DNA of 64,000 nucleotides from Staphylococcus shinii (GTDB taxonomy: Bacteria > Bacillota > Bacilli > Staphylococcales > Staphylococcaceae). The notes beneath the pieces were generated by a model that worked only from the letters and a program-made list of their open reading frames with translations, searched no databases and was not told where the DNA came from. The stretch covers positions 186,001 through 250,000 of the forward strand of contig NZ_JAGEVL010000001.1 in assembly GCF_017583065.1 (NCBI RefSeq), written 5' to 3'. The position numbers and the translations under genes were made by a program. Positions 52,861 through 62,948 of the stretch are shown here, piece after piece. Numbering within the stretch: position 1 is the stretch's first letter; each line of letters begins with the position of its first letter.

Positions 52861-52910
52861 TATTGCTTGAATCCAAAGTATGATTTTACAACAAAGGAAG
52901 TTATGAAGAA

Positions 52911-53549
52911 ATGGATAATAATCAATCCTATTTATTAAATTTACACAAGCAAACAGATGAAAATATAGAAACTCTTAGAACGTTTGCCGAGGAAAATAGT
53001 GTCCCAATCGTAGACCGACTAACACTTGAAATGATAAAACAAGTAATCAGGTTACATAAACCTATTAACATATTGGAAATTGGTACCGCTATCGGATATA
53101 GCGCAATGCAATTTGCTTCGATATCTAAAGAAATTCATGTAACGACAATAGAACGTGACGAAGAAATGATAAATAAAGCGAAAGAAAATATAGATTTATA
53201 TGCGTTTAATAAACAAGTGAAACTGGTGGAAGGTAATGCATTAGAACAGTTCGATAATGTGAATGATCGTACATTTGATATGATATTTATAGATGCAGCA
53301 AAAGCGCAATCGAAGAAATTCTTTGAACTTTATACTCCAATTTTAAAAGATGGTGGCGTCGTCATTACAGATAATGTTCTATACCACGGTTTCGTTTCTG
53401 ATATATCGGTAGTACGCACACGTAATGTACGCCAAATGGTTAAAAAAGTTATAGAGTATAACGAATGGTTAATCAATCATGAAGGTTACACAACTAATTT
53501 TTTAAACATAGATGATGGTTTAGCAATTTCAATTAAAGGAGAATCATAA
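52911..53549 (+). CDS. trmR: tRNA 5-hydroxyuridine methyltransferase (YrrM/TrmR)
   Basis: SAM-dependent class I O-methyltransferase of 212 residues. SAM motif ILEIGTAIGYSAM (about 59-71) and metal-site region MIFIDAAKAQ are present. In Bacillus, TrmR (YrrM) methylates 5-hydroxyuridine-34 made by the two U32 proteins encoded next. Since trhP1-trhP2 follow immediately, that role is the best assignment. AAGGAAG precedes the ATG. The stop overlaps the trhP1 start by one base. Confidence 0.88.
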   Translation: MDNNQSYLLNLHKQTDENIETLRTFAEENSVPIVDRLTLEMIKQVIRLHKPINILEIGTAIGYSAMQFASISKEIHVTTIERDEEMINKAKENIDLYAFNKQVKLVEGNALEQFDNVNDRTFDMIFIDAAKAQSKKFFELYTPILKDGGVVITDNVLYHGFVSDISVVRTRNVRQMVKKVIEYNEWLINHEGYTTNFLNIDDGLAISIKGES

Positions 53550-54472
53550 TGACAGAATTATTAGTTACACCCAAATCTGTTAAACATATTGAAATATTAA
53601 TTGAAAAAGGCGCTGATGCATTTGTGATAGGCGAGCAGAAATTTGGTCTGAGGCTTGCAGGCGAATTTAATAGAGAAGCCATGAGAGAAGCTGTTAAATT
53701 GGCGCACAATAATAATAAAAAGGTTTATGCAGCAGTAAATGGGCTATTTCATAATTACCATCTTAATGCCGTTGAATCTTATATAGAGTTTTTGCACGAA
53801 ATCAACGTTGATCGCATTATTTTTGGTGACCCCGCTGTAATTATGTTTGTTAAAAAGCACGATAATCCAATTCCACTTAATTGGGATGCTGAAACGTTAG
53901 TGACAAATTATTTTCAGTGTAATTACTGGGGTAAAAAAGGTGCTAAACGTGCACAGTTAGCAAGAGAATTGAATTTAGAAGAAATACTAAATATTAAAGC
54001 CAATGCAAATGTGGAAATTGAGGTACAAGTACACGGTATGACATGTATGTTCCAGTCTAAGCGTATGTTGTTAGGCAACTATTACACTTTCCAAGAACGA
54101 CAATTAAAAATTGAACGTAATCTAGCAGCTGATGAACTATTATTATATGACGAAGAACGTGATAACAAATATCCAGTGTTCGAAGATTATAATGGGACGC
54201 ATATTATGTCTCCACATGATATATGTTTAATAGAAGAATTAGAACCCCTATTAGAAGCTGGTATAGATTCATTAAAAATAGATGGTATATTACAGTCAGA
54301 AGAGTATATAAATATATGTACAGAGCAATATAGAGAAGCCATTGATTTGTATAATGAAGATTCTGAAGCATATGAAGACGAAAAATTTATGTTAGTTGAC
54401 CCTATTGAAGCAATACAACCAGAACATCGCCCATTTGACGAAGGTTTCTTATATAAACAAACAGTATATTAA
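53549..54472 (+). CDS. trhP1: U32-family tRNA 5-hydroxyuridine synthesis protein, first subunit (YrrN/TrhP1)
   Basis: The 307-residue peptidase-U32-fold protein begins MTELLVTPKSVKHIE and has GADAFVIGEQKFGLRL and VQVHGMTCMFQSKRMLLGNY. It has the U32 barrel but a shorter C terminus than its partner. With TrhP2 it introduces the 5-hydroxyl group at wobble U34 using prephenate in Bacillus. Old 'protease' labels are probably misleading. Confidence 0.85.
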   Translation: MTELLVTPKSVKHIEILIEKGADAFVIGEQKFGLRLAGEFNREAMREAVKLAHNNNKKVYAAVNGLFHNYHLNAVESYIEFLHEINVDRIIFGDPAVIMFVKKHDNPIPLNWDAETLVTNYFQCNYWGKKGAKRAQLARELNLEEILNIKANANVEIEVQVHGMTCMFQSKRMLLGNYYTFQERQLKIERNLAADELLLYDEERDNKYPVFEDYNGTHIMSPHDICLIEELEPLLEAGIDSLKIDGILQSEEYINICTEQYREAIDLYNEDSEAYEDEKFMLVDPIEAIQPEHRPFDEGFLYKQTVY

Positions 54473-54485
54473 TGGAGGTTGAACA

Positions 54486-55754
54486 GTGAAAATTTTAGAA
54501 GAAATTAACATTCAAAATAAACCTAAAATGAAAAAGCCTGAACTTCTTGCACCAGCTGGAAATTTAGAAAAACTGAAAATCGCCGTACATTATGGTGCAG
54601 ATGCTGTTTTTCTTGGAGGACAAGCTTATGGTTTAAGGTCAAATGCAGATAATTTTACATTAGCAGAAATAAAAGAAGGCGTAGAATTTGCTCAATGTTA
54701 TGGTGCTAAAATTTATGTTACTACAAATATAATCGCTCATGATGAAAACATGGAAGGTTTAGATGACTATTTACGCGACTTAGCTTTAGTGGGTGTCACA
54801 GGGATTATTGTTGCAGATCCGCTAATTATTGAGACTTGTAAAAGTGTCGCGCCAGAGCTAGAAATTCATCTATCCACCCAACAATCTCTTTCGAATTATA
54901 AAGCAGTCCAATTTTGGAAAGAAGAAGGTTTAGACAGAGTTGTATTAGCGCGTGAAACGGGCGCAATGGAAATGAAAGAGATGAAAGAGAAAGTAGATAT
55001 CGAGATTGAATCATTTATACATGGAGCTATGTGTATTGCTTATTCGGGGAGATGTACTTTAAGTAATCATATGACTGCAAGAGATTCAAACAGAGGTGGT
55101 TGTTGTCAAAGTTGTCGTTGGGATTATGATTTACTGCAAGTGGAATCTGATGGAGAACTAGATCTATATTATGGTGATGAGGAAGTCACACCATTTGCAA
55201 TGAGCCCGAAAGACTTAAAGCTAATAGAATCTATTCCTAATATGATGGATATTGGCGTTGATTCTTTGAAAATAGAAGGACGCATGAAATCGATTCACTA
55301 TATTGCTACCGTTGTTTCGGTATATAGAAAAGTGATTGATGCTTATGCAAACGATCCTGAAAATTTCAAAATTAAACCGGAATGGTTGGTTGAATTAGAT
55401 AAATGTGCCAATAGAGATACAGCTTCTGCTTTTATAAAAGGTACTCCTGGTTATGAAGAGCAGATGTTTGGACACCAGAATAAGAAAAATTCAGCTTATG
55501 ACTTCTGTGGATTAGTATTAGATTATGATGAGAAAACTAAGATTGCAACGATTCAACAACGAAATAAATTTGAACCTGGGCAAGAAATAGAATTTTTCGG
55601 CCCAGAAATTGAGACTTTTCGACAAGTTGTAGATACAATTTATGACGAAGAGGGTAATAAACTTGATGCTGCCCGTCACCCATTACAAATTGTGCAAATT
55701 AAAGTTAATCATCCAATTTATGCAAATAACATGATGAGAAAGGAAATTGGATAA
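54486..55754 (+). CDS. trhP2: U32-family tRNA 5-hydroxyuridine synthesis protein, second subunit (YrrO/TrhP2)
   Basis: The 422-residue U32 protein shows the signature [18 protein letters not shown] followed by [11 protein letters not shown], cysteines likely to hold an iron-sulfur cluster. Its C-terminal domain is the long form. GGAGG precedes the GTG start. The stop overlaps the udk start by one base. trmR-trhP1-trhP2 together make the mo5U-type wobble modification. Confidence 0.88.
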   Translation: MKILEEINIQNKPKMKKPELLAPAGNLEKLKIAVHYGADAVFLGGQAYGLRSNADNFTLAEIKEGVEFAQCYGAKIYVTTNIIAHDENMEGLDDYLRDLALVGVTGIIVADPLIIETCKSVAPELEIHLSTQQSLSNYKAVQFWKEEGLDRVVLARETGAMEMKEMKEKVDIEIESFIHGAMCIAYSGRCTLSNHMTARDSNRGGCCQSCRWDYDLLQVESDGELDLYYGDEEVTPFAMSPKDLKLIESIPNMMDIGVDSLKIEGRMKSIHYIATVVSVYRKVIDAYANDPENFKIKPEWLVELDKCANRDTASAFIKGTPGYEEQMFGHQNKKNSAYDFCGLVLDYDEKTKIATIQQRNKFEPGQEIEFFGPEIETFRQVVDTIYDEEGNKLDAARHPLQIVQIKVNHPIYANNMMRKEIG

Positions 55755-56377
55755 TGAAAAGTACAACAATAATCGGTATAGCTGGTGGGTCTGGATCAGG
55801 TAAAACATCAGTCACAAATGAAATTATGAAAAATTTAGAAGGCCATAGTGTTGCACTATTGGCTCAAGACTATTATTATAAAGACCAATCACATTTAACT
55901 TTTGATGAACGTTTAGAAACCAACTATGACCATCCTTTTGCTTTTGATAATGATTTATTAATTGAAAATTTAACTGACTTAAGAAATGGTAAACAAGTTG
56001 AAGTGCCAACATACGACTACACAAATCATACGAGAAGCGATGAAACGATTGCATTTGAGCCAAAAGATGTTATTATCGTAGAAGGTATATTTGCACTTGA
56101 AAACAAAACATTAAGAGATTTAATGGATGTAAAAATTTATGTCGATACAGATGCTGATTTACGTATATTAAGACGTCTTCTTCGAGATACTGAAGAAAGA
56201 GGACGTACAATGGATTCTGTAATCAATCAATATCTAAATGTAGTTCGACCAATGCATAATCAATTTATAGAACCTACAAAAAGGTACGCAGACATTATTA
56301 TTCCAGAAGGTGGAAGTAATAAAGTAGCGATCGATATAATGACAACTAAGATTCAAACATTAGTAAGTAAACAATAG
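55754..56377 (+). CDS. udk: Uridine kinase
   Basis: Phosphorylates uridine and cytidine in pyrimidine salvage. The 207-residue protein has the P-loop GGSGSGKT near residue 11 and the conserved YYKDQSHL and RDTEERGRT segments. It is coupled to trhP2 by the ATGA overlap; greA follows. Confidence 0.97.
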   Translation: MKSTTIIGIAGGSGSGKTSVTNEIMKNLEGHSVALLAQDYYYKDQSHLTFDERLETNYDHPFAFDNDLLIENLTDLRNGKQVEVPTYDYTNHTRSDETIAFEPKDVIIVEGIFALENKTLRDLMDVKIYVDTDADLRILRRLLRDTEERGRTMDSVINQYLNVVRPMHNQFIEPTKRYADIIIPEGGSNKVAIDIMTTKIQTLVSKQ

Positions 56378-56404
56378 TATTTATATGTAAAGGAAGATGA
56401 CATA

Positions 56405-56881
56405 ATGGAAAATCAAAAACAATATCCAATGACTCAAGAAGGATTTGAAAAGTTAGAAAACGAACTTGAAGAATTAAAAACTGTAAAACGACCTGAAGTC
56501 GTTGAAAAAATTAAAGTTGCGCGTTCTTTCGGTGATTTATCAGAGAACTCAGAGTACGATGCAGCCAAAGATGAGCAAGGTTTTATTGAACAAGATATCC
56601 AACGAGTAGAACACATGTTACGTAATGCACTTATTATCGAAGATAACGGTGATAATAACCAAGTACAGTTAGGTAAAACAGTAACTTTTGTAGAATTACC
56701 AGGCGATGAAGAAGAAGAATATCAAATTGTAGGTTCTGCAGAATCTGATGCGTTTAAAGGAAAAATCTCTAATGAATCACCAATGGCAAAAAGTCTGATT
56801 GGTAAAAAATTAGATGATGAAGTACGCGTGCCGCTACCAAATGGTGGAGAAATCAACGTAAAAATTGTTAATATTAAATAA
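56405..56881 (+). CDS. greA: Transcription elongation factor GreA
   Basis: Stimulates RNA cleavage by backtracked RNA polymerase. The 158-residue protein has the N-terminal coiled coil with the conserved acidic tip ([11 protein letters not shown], near residues 44-54) and the C-terminal FKBP-like domain ([15 protein letters not shown]). AAGGAAG precedes the ATG; a hairpin follows. Confidence 0.98.
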   Translation: MENQKQYPMTQEGFEKLENELEELKTVKRPEVVEKIKVARSFGDLSENSEYDAAKDEQGFIEQDIQRVEHMLRNALIIEDNGDNNQVQLGKTVTFVELPGDEEEEYQIVGSAESDAFKGKISNESPMAKSLIGKKLDDEVRVPLPNGGEINVKIVNIK

Positions 56882-56887
56882 TATAAT

Positions 56888-56929
56888 TAAGTACCCCCTA
56901 ACAAAGTTTTAAATGTTGGGGGGTACTTA
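56888..56929 (+). terminator. Hairpin after greA
   Basis: TAAGTACCCCCTAACA pairs with TGTTGGGGGGTACTTA (one wobble) around AAGTTTTAAA. The stem is very stable but the downstream tail is A-rich, so it may protect the 3' end rather than be a classical terminator. Confidence 0.7.
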
Positions 56930-57162
56930 AAATATATTGAAGTATTTCGAGCTATTTCAGTAAAATGATTTCAAATAAAATTTATATAATAATGATAAAA
57001 ACCAGCTCTGTTGAATACTTGAATATTAAGGTTTTATGTATTTGTATTTATTATTATAGTTGATAATTATTTGCTATTAAACAAGAATTTAAAATAAGTG
57101 ATATAATAGCAATGTTAATCTCATAATTAATTTTTTATTTAAAATTAATTGTAGAAAGCATA

Positions 57163-57180
57163 AAGGAGGCTACGTTTCTG
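57163..57180 (+). promoter_or_regulatory. Shine-Dalgarno and CTG start of pxpB
   Basis: AAGGAGG at 57163-57169 lies eight bases before CTG at 57178, in frame with pxpB. No ATG, GTG or TTG lies in frame between it and the ATG at 57211, which has only a weak site. Confidence 0.65.
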
Positions 57181-57900
57181 GAGTATAAATTAATAAATGA
57201 GCAAGCAATAATGATTTACTTTGAAGCACAAATAGATCTAGATACTTTTAATAAAGTTCAACAAGTAGTAAACCATATTAAAAATCAAAAACACCCTGCA
57301 ATTATAGATATAGTACCGAGTTATAGAGCAATTATGCTTAATATTGATATTACACAATATGATGTTCAACAAGTAGTTAAAGAACTTAAATTGGATCAAT
57401 CAGACAATGAATTGGAAGCGCATACAAAGAGGGAAACTAAGCAAATCAATATCCCTGTACTTTACGGTGGAGCATATGGTCAAGATTTAAGTGAAGTTGC
57501 TTCATATAATAATTTATCAGAAGAAGAAGTTGTGCAATTACATACAGATAATACATATTTAATATACATGCTTGGATTTATGCCTGGTTTTCCATTTTTA
57601 GGAGGTTTGAATCCACAATTACATACTCCAAGAAGGCAGGAACCAAGAACAAGTATACCTTCTGGTTCAGTAGGTATTGCTAATAATCAAACTGGTTTAT
57701 ATCCAAAGGAATCACCGGGAGGATGGCAGATAATTGGTCGCACACCAATTCGAGTATTCGATATTAATCGTTCTCCAATGTGTTTATATAATTCGGGAGA
57801 TACAATTAAGTTTTATTCAATTGATGAAGAAACATTTGAGCATATACAACAGTCACAACTACAAGATGATTTTGAAATTGCAAAGTGGGTGAATATATAG
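57178..57900 (+). CDS. pxpB: 5-oxoprolinase subunit PxpB (KipI-type)
   Basis: Cyclophilin-like subunit of the three-part ATP-dependent 5-oxoprolinase. Motifs MLGFMPGFPFLGGL and SIPSGSVGIANNQTG identify the family. The reading frame extends upstream of the ATG at 57211 into (M)EYKLINEQAI, which matches the usual KipI N terminus. Starting at CTG 57178 gives 240 residues, the length I recall for Bacillus KipI. A start at 57211 would lose eleven N-terminal residues. It opens the pxp/acc operon; pxpC begins one base after the stop. Confidence 0.88.
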   Translation: MEYKLINEQAIMIYFEAQIDLDTFNKVQQVVNHIKNQKHPAIIDIVPSYRAIMLNIDITQYDVQQVVKELKLDQSDNELEAHTKRETKQINIPVLYGGAYGQDLSEVASYNNLSEEEVVQLHTDNTYLIYMLGFMPGFPFLGGLNPQLHTPRRQEPRTSIPSGSVGIANNQTGLYPKESPGGWQIIGRTPIRVFDINRSPMCLYNSGDTIKFYSIDEETFEHIQQSQLQDDFEIAKWVNI

Positions 57901-57901
57901 T

Positions 57902-58900
57902 ATGAGTATTAAAATATTAACTCCTGGTTTATTTAGTACAGTTCAAGATTTAGGCAGAGTTGGTTATCAAGACCAAGGTTTTTCAACAGCTGGTGCACTA
58001 GATACTTATGCTTTAAGAATAGGTTATACATTAATAGGCAATGAAGGACCGGCCATTGAATTCACGATAATTGGGCCGACAATACAATTTCTAAACGATA
58101 ATACATTTGTGTTAACAGGTGGGCATTTTGAAGCAACATTAAACGATCAAGCTATCTCTCATCAAACAGTTATTTTTGTTGAGAAGGGTGATGAATTAAA
58201 AATAGGTTCAGTTGTTGATGGGGCAAGAGGATATATATTGTTCGGGAACCCACTCGAAATACCAAAAGTAGCCAATAGTTATTCAACACATACTAGAAGT
58301 AAGATAGGTGGCTATCATGGCAGAGCATTAAAGTCTTCTGATGTAATCACATGTCAACAAAATAAAATGTACACAGAGCGGATAGGTTTGAGTTGTCCAG
58401 TTGATACGTTAAATCAAGAATTAATTCATATAATAGAAGGTCCTCAAATAGAGCGTTTTAGTGATGAAGCTAAACAAAAGTTAGTAAACGAAAACTTTGA
58501 AATTTCAGAAAAATCAGACCGTATGGGTTTTCGTTTACAAGGTGAAAATATTGCACCAATAGAATCTGCAGATATCATTTCTGAACCTTTAGCTTTGGGT
58601 AGTATACAAGTCCCGAATGATGGTAATCCAATTATTTTATTAAATGATAAACAAACAGTGGGTGGTTATACTAAAATTGCAACAGTGTGTGCTGCTGATT
58701 TACCGATTCTTGCACAGAAAAAACCTAATGAAACCATCAAGTTTGAATGGATAACGGTAGAAGCAGCTACAGAGAAATTAAAACAAAAAGAACAAGAATT
58801 TAATAAAAAACAAAAACAAGTATTAAAATCACCTATTTTTGATATATCTCAGCTGAGAATGACTTCAAATCGTATTAATAAATTGCTTAAAGGAGAATAA
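57902..58900 (+). CDS. pxpC: 5-oxoprolinase subunit PxpC (KipA, biotin-dependent carboxyltransferase-like)
   Basis: The 332-residue protein has the family start MSIKILTPGLFSTVQDLGR and the motifs GALDTYALRIG and LSGG-like VLTGGHFEA. Family members partner PxpB; the same fold is found in urea carboxylase carboxyltransferase parts, hence its name. The start overlaps pxpB's end (one-base gap). The next two genes encode a biotin carrier and carboxylase. Confidence 0.92.
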   Translation: MSIKILTPGLFSTVQDLGRVGYQDQGFSTAGALDTYALRIGYTLIGNEGPAIEFTIIGPTIQFLNDNTFVLTGGHFEATLNDQAISHQTVIFVEKGDELKIGSVVDGARGYILFGNPLEIPKVANSYSTHTRSKIGGYHGRALKSSDVITCQQNKMYTERIGLSCPVDTLNQELIHIIEGPQIERFSDEAKQKLVNENFEISEKSDRMGFRLQGENIAPIESADIISEPLALGSIQVPNDGNPIILLNDKQTVGGYTKIATVCAADLPILAQKKPNETIKFEWITVEAATEKLKQKEQEFNKKQKQVLKSPIFDISQLRMTSNRINKLLKGE

Positions 58901-58902
58901 TA

Positions 58903-59343
58903 ATGAATTTAGAAAAAGTAGAACAATTAATTAAATTAGTTAAAACAAATGATGTTAAGAAATTCACATATAAAGATTTTGAACATGAAATATCCATAGA
59001 TTTCACAGAAGGTGTAACTAATAATGTTGTTTCAAATCAACCATCGAATCAGTCAAGTGAATCATATTCAAATGATACATCTAATGATGAGTCAAATGAA
59101 TCAAGTTACCAGACAGTCAAATCACCTATGGTCGGAACATTTTTCTTGCAAGATGAGAAAGAGTTAACTAATCCAATCATAAATATTGGTGACGAAATTA
59201 AAAAAGGAGATACGATTGGTTATATAGAGGCGATGAAAGTTTTAAATGAAGTGATAAGTGATGTTTCTGGCGTGGTTGACGAAATTCTTGTGGAACATGG
59301 ATCTAATGTTGAATATAACCAACAAATTATAAAAGTGAAATAA
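58903..59343 (+). CDS. accB: Biotin carboxyl carrier protein (second accB-type)
   Basis: The 146-residue protein has a helical N terminus, a Ser/Asn-rich flexible linker (about 44-69) and a biotinyl domain with the biotinylation lysine K112 in EAMKVLNE. It begins two bases after pxpC. Staphylococci carry another accBC pair for fatty acid synthesis, so this looks like a copy dedicated to the pxp operon; the symbol names the family, not the fatty acid role. Confidence 0.88.
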   Translation: MNLEKVEQLIKLVKTNDVKKFTYKDFEHEISIDFTEGVTNNVVSNQPSNQSSESYSNDTSNDESNESSYQTVKSPMVGTFFLQDEKELTNPIINIGDEIKKGDTIGYIEAMKVLNEVISDVSGVVDEILVEHGSNVEYNQQIIKVK

Positions 59344-59366
59344 GTTTTAAAAAAGGGGTGTTTGTA

Positions 59367-60725
59367 TTGTATCGTTGTTTAATTGCAAACAGAGGTGAGA
59401 TAGCAGTAAGAATTATTCGAGCATGTAGAGAACTTAATATTGAAACAGTTGCTATCTACGCTCTAGGTGACGAGAAAAGTTTGCATGTCAGTTTAGCGGA
59501 TCAAGCAGTTTGCATTGGAGAAGCTAATCCATTAGAAAGTTATTTAAATCAAGATAGAATTATAAGCGCAGCTAAAATTACTGGCGCGAATGCGATTCAT
59601 CCTGGTTATGGATTTTTATCAGAAAGTTCCTCTTTTGCACGAAAAGTGGAAGATAATGATATTTACTTTATAGGTCCTACGCAAAAAACAATGGAAATGA
59701 TGGGGGACAAAATTACAGCGAGACAAACTGTCGATAACGCAGGGGTGCCTATTATTCCTGGGTCAACTAAAGCTGTAGAATCAATTGAAGAAGTGCAAAA
59801 CATTGCACAAGAAATTGGCTATCCACTCGTATTGAAAGCTGCTAGTGGTGGTGGTGGTAAAGGAATTAGAATTGTTAAATCGGAAGATACGCTAACTAAA
59901 TCTTTTAAAGAGGCAAGAAGTGAAGGAAAAAAATATTTCGATGATGATCGAATTTATGTAGAAGCCTTTATACCAGTTGCAAAACATGTTGAAGTTCAAG
60001 TGATAGGTGATGGAAACGAGAATTACATACATTTAGGGGAAAGAGATTGTTCAGTACAGAGGAAAAACCAAAAGTTAATTGAAGAATCACCGTGTGCAGC
60101 CATAACTGAGGAAATGAGAGAATCAATGTGTTCAGACGCAGTTAAGGTCGCAAAAGCTTCGAACTATAGAAGTGCTGGTACTATAGAATATTTAGTTACT
60201 AAAGATGCGTACTATTTCATTGAGATGAATGCACGAATTCAAGTAGAACATACTGTAACTGAAATGAGAGCAAATCGTGATTTATTACAAGCGCAACTTT
60301 ATTTGATGCAACACGGGACATTACCATTTAATCAAGAAGATATTATTTTTGATGGTCATGTAATCGAAGCTAGAATTAATGCTGAAAACCCAGAAAAGCA
60401 ATTTCAACCTTCGCCAGGTACTGTTCAAGCTTTACATTTACCCCAAGGATTTAATATTCGGGTAGATAGTTTGTTATATCATGGTTACACAGTTTCTCCT
60501 AATTATGATTCGTTAGTTGCTAAAGTAATTGTTAAATCATCGAACCGCCAATTAGCGATTAAAAAATTAAAAGTCGCGCTTGATGAAATGGTTATAGATG
60601 GGTTTACAACTACTGCTGATTTTCTATATGCTGTACTATCATATCCTTTATACGCAGAAGGGAATGCTGAAGAAGTAGATATCAAGTTTTTAGATAGGCA
60701 TCAAATCATTAAGGAGGTAACATAA
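59367..60725 (+). CDS. accC: Biotin carboxylase (second accC-type)
   Basis: ATP-grasp enzyme that carboxylates the carrier's biotin. The 452-residue protein shows [14 protein letters not shown], the glycine loop [14 protein letters not shown] and [10 protein letters not shown]. The TTG at 59367 is preferred: AAGGGGTG lies seven bases upstream and the product starts MYRCLIANR. The GTG at 59358 overlaps that site. Its stop overlaps the pxpA start by one base. It sits inside the pxp operon. Confidence 0.9.
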   Translation: MYRCLIANRGEIAVRIIRACRELNIETVAIYALGDEKSLHVSLADQAVCIGEANPLESYLNQDRIISAAKITGANAIHPGYGFLSESSSFARKVEDNDIYFIGPTQKTMEMMGDKITARQTVDNAGVPIIPGSTKAVESIEEVQNIAQEIGYPLVLKAASGGGGKGIRIVKSEDTLTKSFKEARSEGKKYFDDDRIYVEAFIPVAKHVEVQVIGDGNENYIHLGERDCSVQRKNQKLIEESPCAAITEEMRESMCSDAVKVAKASNYRSAGTIEYLVTKDAYYFIEMNARIQVEHTVTEMRANRDLLQAQLYLMQHGTLPFNQEDIIFDGHVIEARINAENPEKQFQPSPGTVQALHLPQGFNIRVDSLLYHGYTVSPNYDSLVAKVIVKSSNRQLAIKKLKVALDEMVIDGFTTTADFLYAVLSYPLYAEGNAEEVDIKFLDRHQIIKEVT

Positions 60726-61483
60726 TGAAAGTAGATTTAAATTGTGATTTAGGCGAAGCGTTTGGTAATTATTCTTTTGGTGGAGATAAAGATATTATAC
60801 CGCTAATCACATCTGCAAATATTGCTTGTGGTTTTCATGCAGGTGATCAACATGTTATGAACCAAACGATAACACTCGCAAAAAAACATAACATTGGAAT
60901 TGGTGCACACCCAGGTTTACCGGACTTGCAAGGATTTGGTCGTAGAAATATGGACATTACACCGAAAGAGATTTATGATATTGTAGTTTATCAACTAGGT
61001 TCGCTTTATGGATTTTGTAAAATACATGATGTTTCAATGAACCATGTAAAACCTCATGGTGCACTATATCAAATGGGGGCAAGAGATAAAGCTATTGCAC
61101 AAGCTATTGCGCAAGCAGTTTATGACTTTGATAAATCACTGGTGTTTGTTGGACTTTCAAATACACTGCTTATATCTGAAGCTAAATCAGTAGGGCTAAC
61201 AACTGCTTCAGAAGTTTTTGCTGACAGACGCTATGAAGATGATGGACAACTTGTAAGTAGAAAAGATGCTGATGCGCTTATTACAGATGCAAATGAAGCT
61301 ATCGAACAGGTTATAAATATGGTAAAATCACAAAAAGTTATTACCAAAAATAACAATACAATAGATATAGAAGCTGATACTATTTGCGTACATGGGGACG
61401 GTGCGCATGCGCTTGAATTTGTATCGCAAATAAGAGAAAGATTGACGAAAGAAGGTATTTCTATTTCAAGGCTGGAGGGCTAA
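60725..61483 (+). CDS. pxpA: 5-oxoprolinase subunit PxpA (LamB/YcsF family)
   Basis: The 252-residue protein begins [14 protein letters not shown] and has [11 protein letters not shown] and PHGALYQM, the LamB/YcsF signature. It is the subunit that binds 5-oxoproline. Translational coupling to accC is by overlap, and the transporter gene follows three bases on. Confidence 0.95.
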   Translation: MKVDLNCDLGEAFGNYSFGGDKDIIPLITSANIACGFHAGDQHVMNQTITLAKKHNIGIGAHPGLPDLQGFGRRNMDITPKEIYDIVVYQLGSLYGFCKIHDVSMNHVKPHGALYQMGARDKAIAQAIAQAVYDFDKSLVFVGLSNTLLISEAKSVGLTTASEVFADRRYEDDGQLVSRKDADALITDANEAIEQVINMVKSQKVITKNNNTIDIEADTICVHGDGAHALEFVSQIRERLTKEGISISRLEG

Positions 61484-61486
61484 ATT

Positions 61487-62719
61487 ATGGGGGATAAATT
61501 AAAGTCAGATGAGCAAGAATTTAAGTTTACTAAGAATCATAAAAGACTACTATTAGGGTCAGTATTTTTAATGGCGACTTCCGCAATAGGGCCAGCATTT
61601 TTAACACAAACTGCTGTCTTTACTGCACAGTTTGCTTCAAGTTTTGCGTTTGCAATTTTGTTATCAATAATTATTGATATAGGTGCACAAATTAATATTT
61701 GGCGTGTGCTAGTTGTAACCGGAAAACGTGGACAAGAGATAGCTAATGAAATATTCAATGGACTAGGGACATTTATTTCAATTCTTATCGCAATAGGTGG
61801 CCTCGCATTTAATATTGGTAATATCGCTGGTGCTGGGCTGGGATTAAATGCCATATTTGGGTTAGATGTTAAAATTGGCGCAGCCATTACCGCCGTTTTG
61901 TCAATTGGCATTTTTATCAGTAAAGGCGGACAGAAAATTATGGATGTAGTTACAATGTTCTTAGGTGTATTAATGATTATTGTAGTAGCCTTTGTTATGT
62001 TTAAAGCTAATCCACCTTATGCTGAAGCGGCTAAGCATTTAGTAATGCCAGAACAACCGCTTGCACTAGTATTACCTATTATTACTTTAGTCGGCGGAAC
62101 TGTTGGTGGTTACATCACTTTTGCAGGAGCACATAGAATATTAGACTCAGGTATTCAAGGTAAAGCATATTTACCATTTGTAAACAAAGCAGCCATCTCA
62201 GGTATTTTAACGACAGGTGTTTTAAGGACATTACTATTTTTAGCAGTGTTAGGTGTAGTAGTTACTGGCGTAACATTAAACTCAGAAAATCCACCAGCTT
62301 CTGTGTTTGAACATGTCTTAGGACCAATAGGACGTAATATCTTTGGTATTGTATTATTTGCTGCAGCTATGTCCTCAGTCATTGGTTCTGCGTATACGAG
62401 TGCTACGTTCTTAAAAACACTTCACAAATCAGTGTATAATAAAACAAATATTATAGTAATTATTTTTATTGTTATCTCAACTTTAGTTTTCTTATCACTT
62501 GGCAAGCCTGTAACATTATTAATTGTTGCAGGGGCGTTAAATGGTTTGATTTTGCCAATTACATTAGGTACAATATTGATTGCTAGTAAACGTAAATCTA
62601 TTGTTGGAGATTATAAACACCCAACATGGATGCTGATTTTCGGTATTGTTGCAGTTGTTGTAACTATTGTCACTGGGGTGTTTTCACTACAAGGACTAAC
62701 TGAATTATTTGGTAGTTAA
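61487..62719 (+). CDS. NRAMP-fold transporter lacking metal motifs, probable 5-oxoproline/organic solute carrier (YcsG-like)
   Basis: The 410-residue protein has about eleven transmembrane helices and NRAMP-family layout. In true metal carriers TM1 carries DPGN and TM6 carries MPH. Here TM1 reads TSAIGPAFLTQTA (30-43) and TM6 reads YITFAGAHRILD (209-220), so neither motif is present. It therefore should not be called a manganese transporter. Its position at the end of the 5-oxoprolinase operon suggests uptake of 5-oxoproline or a related compound; that is inference. A strong terminator follows. Confidence 0.85.
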   Translation: MGDKLKSDEQEFKFTKNHKRLLLGSVFLMATSAIGPAFLTQTAVFTAQFASSFAFAILLSIIIDIGAQINIWRVLVVTGKRGQEIANEIFNGLGTFISILIAIGGLAFNIGNIAGAGLGLNAIFGLDVKIGAAITAVLSIGIFISKGGQKIMDVVTMFLGVLMIIVVAFVMFKANPPYAEAAKHLVMPEQPLALVLPIITLVGGTVGGYITFAGAHRILDSGIQGKAYLPFVNKAAISGILTTGVLRTLLFLAVLGVVVTGVTLNSENPPASVFEHVLGPIGRNIFGIVLFAAAMSSVIGSAYTSATFLKTLHKSVYNKTNIIVIIFIVISTLVFLSLGKPVTLLIVAGALNGLILPITLGTILIASKRKSIVGDYKHPTWMLIFGIVAVVVTIVTGVFSLQGLTELFGS

Positions 62720-62734
62720 TAAATAATTTTATAT

Positions 62735-62775
62735 ACCCTGTAAGTAAAGTCGTTGACGGATACTTACAGGGTTTT
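62735..62775 (+). terminator. Terminator of the pxp/acc operon
   Basis: ACCCTGTAAGTA pairs perfectly with TACTTACAGGGT around AAGTCGTTGACGGA and runs into TTTT. Confidence 0.92.
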
Positions 62776-62948
62776 AACTATTGAAAATATAATAATTAAA
62801 TGTGATAGAAATAATTTAGATTAACAATCGAAATATATAATGAATTGAATATTTAAAGTTCAAATAAAAACATAGAACTAATATCGAGCTATTACGCTAA
62901 ATGTGGTAGAATAACTAAGGCTAGGATTTTAAGACGAGGTGAATGAAT

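Larger units (their letters stand above)
52260..52910. other. Long non-coding interval between DUF1292 gene and trmR
   Basis: The 651 AT-rich bases hold a repeat hairpin (52296-52319), a strong terminator (52326-52364) and a second terminator-like hairpin (52833-52860). TAAAAT at 52713-52718, preceded by TGA, is an extended -10 candidate. The tract between may encode a leader or small RNA. No convincing coding frame was found. Confidence 0.6.

Noticed and set aside
61537..61911. 124-codon minus-strand frame within the transporter gene
   Set aside because: Shadow of a hydrophobic coding frame read in reverse; no ribosome site or known family.
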